Shown here: piece after piece, positions 6,927 through 11,438 of the stretch
Numbering within the stretch: the stretch's first letter is position 1
How the letters are laid out: each line of letters starts with the position of its first letter
From: an uncultured Nitrospinaceae bacterium
Lineage (GTDB): Bacteria > Nitrospinota > Nitrospinia > Nitrospinales > VA-1
Reading direction: 5' to 3'
Assembly: GCA_938073925.1 (NCBI GenBank)
Contig: CALJGH010000172.1
Coordinates: 1-11,438 of the forward strand
DNA: 11,438 bases
Notes under the pieces: generated by a model
What the model was told of the DNA's origin: nothing
Database searches by the model: none
Seen by the model: the letters and a program-made list of their open reading frames with translations, nothing else
Made by a program: the position numbers and the translations under genes

Positions 6927-7247
6927 CTACTCGCCAAATGCGGCTTTGATCAGAGGTTCTACTTCACCTTTTGTTTCCATCTCATCAAGGATATCTGTGT
7001 CGCCGTAAAACTTACCACCAATGAAAACTTTTGGCAGAGTTGGCCAGTTGGTCATTTTGGTGAGAGCTTCACGCTTGGTCATATCTTCGAGACAATTGAC
7101 AACCTCAAAAGGATAGCCATATTTATTAAAAAACTGAATGGTTTCAACAGTGAATCCGCATTGTGGTGCAGCTTTGGTACCCTTACCATAAATTAAAATT
7201 TTATTTGCTGCAATTTCTTCCTTAATTTGTTCATCAATATCAGCCAT
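6927..7247 (-). CDS. grxD: Monothiol glutaredoxin (Grx4 type) with CGFT active site
   Basis: This is a 106-residue cytoplasmic monothiol glutaredoxin, a class that binds a [2Fe-2S] cluster with glutathione and passes it on, often in complex with BolA. Visible landmarks are Lys22 in GKGTKAAPQ (glutathione-contacting), the active site Cys30-Gly-Phe-Thr33, and WPTLP (68-72) with the cis-proline. The usual active site is CGFS, so Ser is replaced by Thr. The usual GGCDI glutathione-binding segment is YGDTDI here, losing a Gly-Cys. Cys52 is the only other cysteine. AAGGAG six bases before the ATG supports the start. It follows bolA by 59 nt and precedes the peroxiredoxin-fold gene by 25 nt on the same strand. 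The family is clear; how well the altered protein holds a cluster is open. Confidence 0.9.
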   Translation of the reverse strand: MADIDEQIKEEIAANKILIYGKGTKAAPQCGFTVETIQFFNKYGYPFEVVNCLEDMTKREALTKMTNWPTLPKVFIGGKFYGDTDILDEMETKGEVEPLIKAAFGE

Positions 7248-7306
7248 TTCTTACTCCTTTAATTTTTCAAGTGTGTTTAATAATGAAGTTTATAACCACC
7301 CCATGC

Positions 7307-7537
7307 CTATGAGACAGCCGTTTTTATTTCAGCGGCGTGGATTCGACCGTCCGCCATGGCAGGGTTCAACGCATCCTGAACCTTTCGGTGTCGATCCATT
7401 ATTCCTAATTCTTCAAAAGATGTCGAGACAACGTGGATAATAAAATGATCACTCATCCCCGTTTTATCCATTACATTCACTTCCGCATCCGGGACAGCAG
7501 CTTTAACGATACCAATCAAATCTGGAATACTAATCAT
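7307..7537 (-). CDS. bolA: BolA/IbaG-family protein
   Basis: This is a 76-residue BolA-fold protein, normal for the short IbaG/BolA1 type. Conserved points are the DKTGMSDHF segment (24-32), VVSTSFEELGIMDRHRKV (36-53) with the RHR motif, and the C-terminal IHAAEIKT (66-73), whose His is the usual cluster ligand shared with glutaredoxin. BolA proteins form [2Fe-2S]-bridged heterodimers with CGFS glutaredoxins, and the next gene downstream encodes such a protein, which supports a joint Fe-S role. AAGGA lies six to seven bases before the ATG. It is the first gene of the unit. Upstream, TATAAA on the minus strand (7566-7561) could be a -10 box but has no good -35. It is divergent from the A-type carrier gene. 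Confidence 0.9.
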   Translation of the reverse strand: MISIPDLIGIVKAAVPDAEVNVMDKTGMSDHFIIHVVSTSFEELGIMDRHRKVQDALNPAMADGRIHAAEIKTAVS

Positions 7538-7724
7538 CCTTTTTCCTTTTAAAATGATGTTTTATACCAATAAACCGTAACTATTTGATTCTAATTTTAG
7601 CAAAAGGATTTAATGTTTTGTCCCGTTTTTTTCAATATAATACTATAAACCTGGCTGTTAAAAAAACGCATAAATCATTTTAAAACGATAATTTAGCCTA
7701 TTCCCCCAATTCATTCTTCTAGAT

Positions 7725-7759
7725 TTGACGAAACACTGTAAATTTAAGTATAATTTAAG
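7725..7759 (+). promoter_or_regulatory. Strong sigma70-type promoter for the A-type carrier gene
   Basis: TTGACG (7725-7730) and TATAAT (7749-7754) are 18 bp apart: five of six and six of six matches to consensus, the best promoter in the window. AATTTAAG occurs at 7741-7748 and again at 7752-7759, one helical turn apart and covering the -10 box, so a repressor could bind there; that part is inference. The leader to the start at 7816 is about 55 nt. Confidence 0.8.
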
Positions 7760-7815
7760 AATCGTTAGGGATATATACGCTATCTAATAGAAATAGTTAA
7801 TTAAGGGAGACTTTT

Positions 7816-8157
7816 ATGACGGTTGCAACAGATTTTGTGAAAATAATGCCGAAAGCCAGTGTAGAAGTCATTCGACTGGTCAAAGCAGAAAATAATCCTG
7901 AAATTGGACTGCGCCTGGCGGTAAAAGGCGGTGGTTGCTCAGGGTTATCTTATGATCTGCAATTCACGCCAAAAGACGAGGGCGATACAATCATTCAGCA
8001 TGAAGGCTTTAATGTCTACATGGATGCCAAAAGTATGATCTATCTCAAGGGCATGGCGCTGGACTTTCAAGATGGACTACAAGGCAAAGGGTTTGTTTTC
8101 GTCAACCCAAATGCAACTTCTACTTGTGGTTGCGGGGAATCTTTCTCTATTACCTGA
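7816..8157 (+). CDS. erpA: A-type Fe-S cluster carrier (IscA/ErpA/HesB family)
   Basis: This is a 113-residue cytoplasmic A-type carrier that receives Fe-S clusters from the scaffold and delivers them to target enzymes. The three conserved ligand cysteines are present: Cys41 in GGGCSGL and Cys104 and Cys106 in TCGCGESF, with the usual NPNA stretch just before. Length is typical. AAGGGAGA lies five bases before the ATG and a strong promoter sits about 60 bp upstream. No other isc or suf gene is in view, which favours a stand-alone ErpA-like carrier, but residues match both ErpA and IscA, so the subfamily and symbol are uncertain. It is divergent from bolA-grx and is followed by the YgfZ-TPR gene 87 bp downstream. 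Confidence 0.92.
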   Translation: MTVATDFVKIMPKASVEVIRLVKAENNPEIGLRLAVKGGGCSGLSYDLQFTPKDEGDTIIQHEGFNVYMDAKSMIYLKGMALDFQDGLQGKGFVFVNPNATSTCGCGESFSIT

Positions 8158-8185
8158 CAATCCACACATTGTATAACCCACCTAG

Positions 8186-8204
8186 CCCCCTTATCAGGGG
8201 GGGG
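8186..8204 (+). other. G/C hairpin between the A-type carrier and ygfZ genes
   Basis: CCCCC (8186-8190), a TTATCA loop and eight G residues (8197-8204) make a short, very stable stem. Only a weak CTTTT follows some bases later, so it is a poor intrinsic terminator. It may reduce transcription or protect the upstream mRNA end, letting the strong carrier promoter feed ygfZ at a lower level. Confidence 0.4.
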
Positions 8205-8244
8205 ATCTGGCTTTTCTCCTGAAAACGAGGTTACCTTTAAAACC

Positions 8245-9945
8245 ATGCAACTGACTCCCGAAATTCAGGAAGAAATCAATCAAGTAAGACAGAATTGCGG
8301 ATACTTTTTTATGGAAGGGTGGAGCATTCTTTCCGCAAATGGGAAAGACACTCTTTCTTTTCTGCAAACACAGACCACCAATGATGCATTGCAATTGCAA
8401 GTGGGGCAAGGTCAATCCAGTGCTATCACAGACCGGCAGGCTCGCCTGATCACCAGCTTCTCGCTTCATCGTATGGATGAAAATGAAAGCTGGCTCCTAT
8501 CCGACAACTCCAAAACTCTGCACGATCATCTTGAATCTTATCACTTCCGCGAAGACGTTGCTTTTGAAACGCTCAACCTGGACTTGCTGGCTCTTCAAGG
8601 TCCCAAGAGCATGCTGATACTTGAAAAAGTATTCAGTTCTCTTCCCGAAAAACCTAATGGCATAGAGCGGCACGACTTTGAAGGTGTTCCTCTGACAGTG
8701 ATAAAAAAATCTTTAACCGGCGAAGAAGGTTTCATCATCTGCCTTCCTTCGGAATTAAAAGAAAATTTCACACAAAAGTTGGTTAATGCAGAAACCCAAT
8801 CCACTAAAATCGGCGAACAGGCGCGCGAAGTTCTAAGAGTTGAAGCAGGCATTCCTATCTTTGGCAAAGACATGGATGGCAAGAATATCCTCCCCGAAAC
8901 AGGTCTGGAGCATAGTTCGGTCAGTTACAACAAGGGTTGCTATATCGGCCAGGAGGTCATTGCTCGCATAAAAACTTATGGCGCACCCAATTTTGCCTTG
9001 ATGGGGGTGACTATCGAAGGCCCTATCTCACCGCCGATGAATGGATCGATTTTGCTCGGGGATAAAAAAATAGGAATAATCAAAAGCTCGGTGCGTTCGG
9101 AATCCCTCGACAAATTAATCGCTCTGGCTTATTTACAGAAAGACCATCGTAGTCCAGATGTCGAAATGGATGTCAACATCAATGAACGGCCTTTTAAAAT
9201 CAAAACCTGTCTCTTGCCTTTTTATCAGGCGTCCACAAGAAAAGAACATTCCAAAAAACTTTTGAACGAGGCTCTGCAAATTTACAAGGAGCAGGAAAAC
9301 CTCGATAAACCCATTGCCATTTTAAGGGAAGCTATAGATATCTACCCCAAACATGCAGAGGCTTATGAAGCTTTGGGTGTCTTTCTTGCCAAGCAAGATA
9401 AGCTGGATGAAGCCATTGCTCTAATGAAACGCCTGACCGAGATCAACCCACAAGAAATCATGGCCCACACCAATCTATCGGTTTACTACATGAAGCAGGG
9501 ACGCATTGAAGATGCTGAAAACGAAAAAGCCGAAGCCACCGCTTTACAATTCGAGCAGGCGGTGGAAAAAAGTATGGCTAAGAAAATGAAGAAAAAAGAG
9601 GCCGAGCAAAGAAAACAAGAAATGGCAGAAAAAGTCGAAATGTTCAAAAAGGTTTTGGAAATCGATCCGGTGGACCAAGTAGCAAACTTCGGTCTGGGTT
9701 CCATCTACCTAGAAACCGGTCGATATGAAGAAGGACTTGTCCCCCTAAATACCGTTGTTGAAAAATTCAAAGACTATTCAGCGGCCTATCTATTATTAGG
9801 AAAAACCCTGGAAAAACTGGTTGAAAACGAAAAAGCCATAGATGTCTATAAAAAAGGTATCGCCATCGCCTCAAAAAAAGGCGACCTCATGCCCCTCAAG
9901 GACATGCAGCACAGAATGAATCAACTATTGCACTCGTCACCCTGA
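8245..9945 (+). CDS. ygfZ: YgfZ/GcvT-fold protein fused to a C-terminal TPR module
   Basis: This is a 566-residue protein in two parts. Residues 1 to about 325 form a folate-binding YgfZ-like domain, known to help keep or repair Fe-S clusters in certain enzymes. Its signature KGCYIGQE is at 230-237 with the key Cys232, and the start shows the TNDALQLQVGQG-type segment. Residues about 330-566 are helical repeats of TPR type: ALQIYKEQENLDKPIAILREAI, then AYEALGVFLAKQDKLDEAI (373-391), AHTNLSVYYMKQGRIEDAE (407-425), FGLGSIYLETGRYEEGLV (482-499), and AYLLLGKTLEKLVENEKAI (514-532). A very charged, Lys/Glu-rich probable coiled coil lies at 437-466. E. coli-type YgfZ ends before such repeats. The frame is continuous, so the fusion is real in this sequence. 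The ribosome binding site is weak (GAGG 14 bases upstream). The 3' end overlaps the convergent orphan gene by 25 bp. Confidence 0.88.
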   Translation: MQLTPEIQEEINQVRQNCGYFFMEGWSILSANGKDTLSFLQTQTTNDALQLQVGQGQSSAITDRQARLITSFSLHRMDENESWLLSDNSKTLHDHLESYHFREDVAFETLNLDLLALQGPKSMLILEKVFSSLPEKPNGIERHDFEGVPLTVIKKSLTGEEGFIICLPSELKENFTQKLVNAETQSTKIGEQAREVLRVEAGIPIFGKDMDGKNILPETGLEHSSVSYNKGCYIGQEVIARIKTYGAPNFALMGVTIEGPISPPMNGSILLGDKKIGIIKSSVRSESLDKLIALAYLQKDHRSPDVEMDVNINERPFKIKTCLLPFYQASTRKEHSKKLLNEALQIYKEQENLDKPIAILREAIDIYPKHAEAYEALGVFLAKQDKLDEAIALMKRLTEINPQEIMAHTNLSVYYMKQGRIEDAENEKAEATALQFEQAVEKSMAKKMKKKEAEQRKQEMAEKVEMFKKVLEIDPVDQVANFGLGSIYLETGRYEEGLVPLNTVVEKFKDYSAAYLLLGKTLEKLVENEKAIDVYKKGIAIASKKGDLMPLKDMQHRMNQLLHSSP

Positions 9946-11438
9946 CCCTTCACAAATGCCCAAATATCTGCTCCTGGCTTCAAAACACCCGTATTAACAA
10001 TTTTCTGGTTTATGGTTACCCCGTGATCCATTAAAAACCAAAATCGCAGGAGTATCTTTTCTTCGGGTGTGGTATATGCATCTTCCCATTCAGTCATAGA
10101 CTTATGTGCGGCTATCGCTTTATACAGGCTTGAAGGAATATCAAGCCGCTTTTTCTTCAAAAAAGTTTTATAGCCCTCTAACAAAACAGACTGAAACTCT
10201 TTACGACTGACCTTAATCAATTCAGAGACACTGGGTATCTGGCAACTGTGATGCTCAAAAAATTTGAGTTTGTAATATTGATGAACGGTTTCCAGACGAA
10301 AATAGCAATGCAACTCAGACACTTTATCTCCATAAACTTTCTCAAGGTATTTTCGGATTAATGGTTTGCCTGCCTGCAACAACAGCTTGTTAAAGCGACC
10401 CCGTTCAAATAAGTGGATTCGAACTGTGCTCAGATGTTTTGCGCATTGTGCTTCAACATCAATTTTTATTCTCTGACAGTCTGGGGGAATGCGATACCAG
10501 TATATTTCATCGCCTGCGACCTGCAACGAATTTTGAAAAGCTTCACTAATTTGGTGGTTGTTAGAGCGTTTCGCCTGTTTGGCAATGATATAAGCATTGT
10601 CCTTGGTAAACCCAAGATCCAGTAACTGATTTTGAAAAACCTTACGGTTTCCCATTAAAAATCCACCGCGCTCTTTAATATGGTTTTTCGCCTTATCAAC
10701 CCCTCTTAGAGCAAGACTTACATCTCTTGGCATCAGGTCCAACCCTAACTCCTGAGAAAACTCATAGATATCTTCAAGGGTTTTATAATTCAGCTTATCA
10801 ATAAAGAGAAATTTTTGAATATTTGATTCGCTGAACTGGCAAGCTTCGAAAATTTTTATTTTTTTATACTTAATTTCTTCCCAGTATTTTCTCGTACCTT
10901 CTTTTTTATTAAACTGCGATTGGATTTCAGACTTAGCTTTAAAAAAATAACTCCGCAACAAATACCATTCACTTTCAAGAGTGGACTCAATAATCCAGAT
11001 ATACTTTGGAGTTAAAGCAGGAATTTTGGGGTCATCGAGAAGCTGAATTTCACCTGTGGCGAGAATATAGTCGAGCAATTCCAGATGCCGCTCAAGAAGA
11101 ACAGGATTGATCTGTTCAATAAATTTTCTAAATATCGTTTTCCAGCGGAAAGAGTCAAAGTCACCAGAGCCAGATTGTTTTTTTACTTCTCTCAGCCTTT
11201 TTTTAACACAACTCAGTCCACTCTTTTCCATTTTTACAAATAGCTTGTCGCGCCCTGAAATATCAGAAATTTTTATTTGTTTTAATCGACTGATGAGGGA
11301 TGGAGTTTTAGAAGAGAGCTCATGGTCTATCGCTTCGTAGGAACTTGCATCAGAAAAGTAAACATCAGAAAGCAAATCATCTACATAGTCTAAAGAAACG
11401 GTTACTTTTTTTATGAGCTTTTTGTATAAACTGAAGTC
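9921..11438 (-). CDS. Large hypothetical protein, N-terminus outside the window
   Basis: The minus-strand frame is open from the right edge to the TGA at 9921-9923, giving 505 residues without a visible start. A TTG at 11375 could open 484 residues but has no Shine-Dalgarno site, and 21 further codons upstream remain open, so the gene probably begins beyond 11438. I recognise no family. The protein is Lys/Glu-rich with many predicted helical stretches, no signal peptide in view and no membrane segment, so it is likely cytoplasmic. The central part has the segment YWYRIPPDCQ, then aromatic and His-rich stretches (ETVHQYYKLKFFEHH). Cysteines are scattered, without a metal-binding pattern. Composition resembles its neighbours, with no sign of recent transfer. 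Its end overlaps that of ygfZ tail-to-tail, which tells nothing about function. Confidence 0.75.
   Translation of the reverse strand, partial: DFSLYKKLIKKVTVSLDYVDDLLSDVYFSDASSYEAIDHELSSKTPSLISRLKQIKISDISGRDKLFVKMEKSGLSCVKKRLREVKKQSGSGDFDSFRWKTIFRKFIEQINPVLLERHLELLDYILATGEIQLLDDPKIPALTPKYIWIIESTLESEWYLLRSYFFKAKSEIQSQFNKKEGTRKYWEEIKYKKIKIFEACQFSESNIQKFLFIDKLNYKTLEDIYEFSQELGLDLMPRDVSLALRGVDKAKNHIKERGGFLMGNRKVFQNQLLDLGFTKDNAYIIAKQAKRSNNHQISEAFQNSLQVAGDEIYWYRIPPDCQRIKIDVEAQCAKHLSTVRIHLFERGRFNKLLLQAGKPLIRKYLEKVYGDKVSELHCYFRLETVHQYYKLKFFEHHSCQIPSVSELIKVSRKEFQSVLLEGYKTFLKKKRLDIPSSLYKAIAAHKSMTEWEDAYTTPEEKILLRFWFLMDHGVTINQKIVNTGVLKPGADIWAFVKGQGDECNS

Noticed and set aside
8194..8469. 91-codon minus-strand frame over the ygfZ start
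   Set aside because: It is a shadow of ygfZ codon use with no family match or start signal.

Overview
The window looks like chromosomal DNA of a moderately AT-rich Gram-negative bacterium. The gene set (PiT/DUF47 phosphate uptake, a secreted S1/P1-type nuclease, a monothiol glutaredoxin with BolA, an A-type Fe-S carrier, YgfZ) would fit a marine lineage such as Nitrospinota. That assignment is a guess from protein flavour; no marker gene here fixes the taxon.

Layout. Bases 1-1530 are mostly decayed or non-coding DNA. They hold the remains of an HDOD-domain gene (400-1247) with three frame changes and three in-frame stops, followed by an intergenic stretch carrying a 16-bp direct repeat. A small gene for a 74-residue Cys/His protein (1532-1756) ends at a hairpin that can terminate transcription from both sides. 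The minus strand then carries a phosphate unit: a DUF47/PhoU-like gene (start 3850) followed by a PiT permease gene that starts with TTG, behind a recognisable sigma70-type promoter. Upstream of it, also on the minus strand, a secreted S1/P1 nuclease gene and a metallo-beta-lactamase-fold hydrolase gene are 13 nt apart. The nuclease reading frame is broken once, at a run of seven A residues, although all nine zinc-ligand residues are still encoded. A plsC-type acyltransferase gene starts 14 bp away in the opposite direction.

Bases 6380-9945 form an Fe-S cluster/thiol region. On the minus strand, bolA, a CGFT-type monothiol glutaredoxin gene and a peroxiredoxin-fold gene appear to form one transcription unit. 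On the plus strand, an A-type Fe-S carrier gene with a strong promoter is followed by a YgfZ-like gene fused to a C-terminal TPR module. Glutaredoxin-BolA complexes, A-type carriers and YgfZ all act in handling or repairing Fe-S clusters in known systems, so a shared role is likely. The peroxiredoxin homologue lacks the peroxidatic cysteine and the glutaredoxin departs from consensus at two places, so this branch may be a modified version of the usual set.

The right end (9921-11438, minus) is a long orphan protein whose N-terminus lies beyond the window. Its 3' end overlaps that of the YgfZ-TPR gene by 25 bp. No rRNA, tRNA, CRISPR array, transposase or insertion sequence was recognised.
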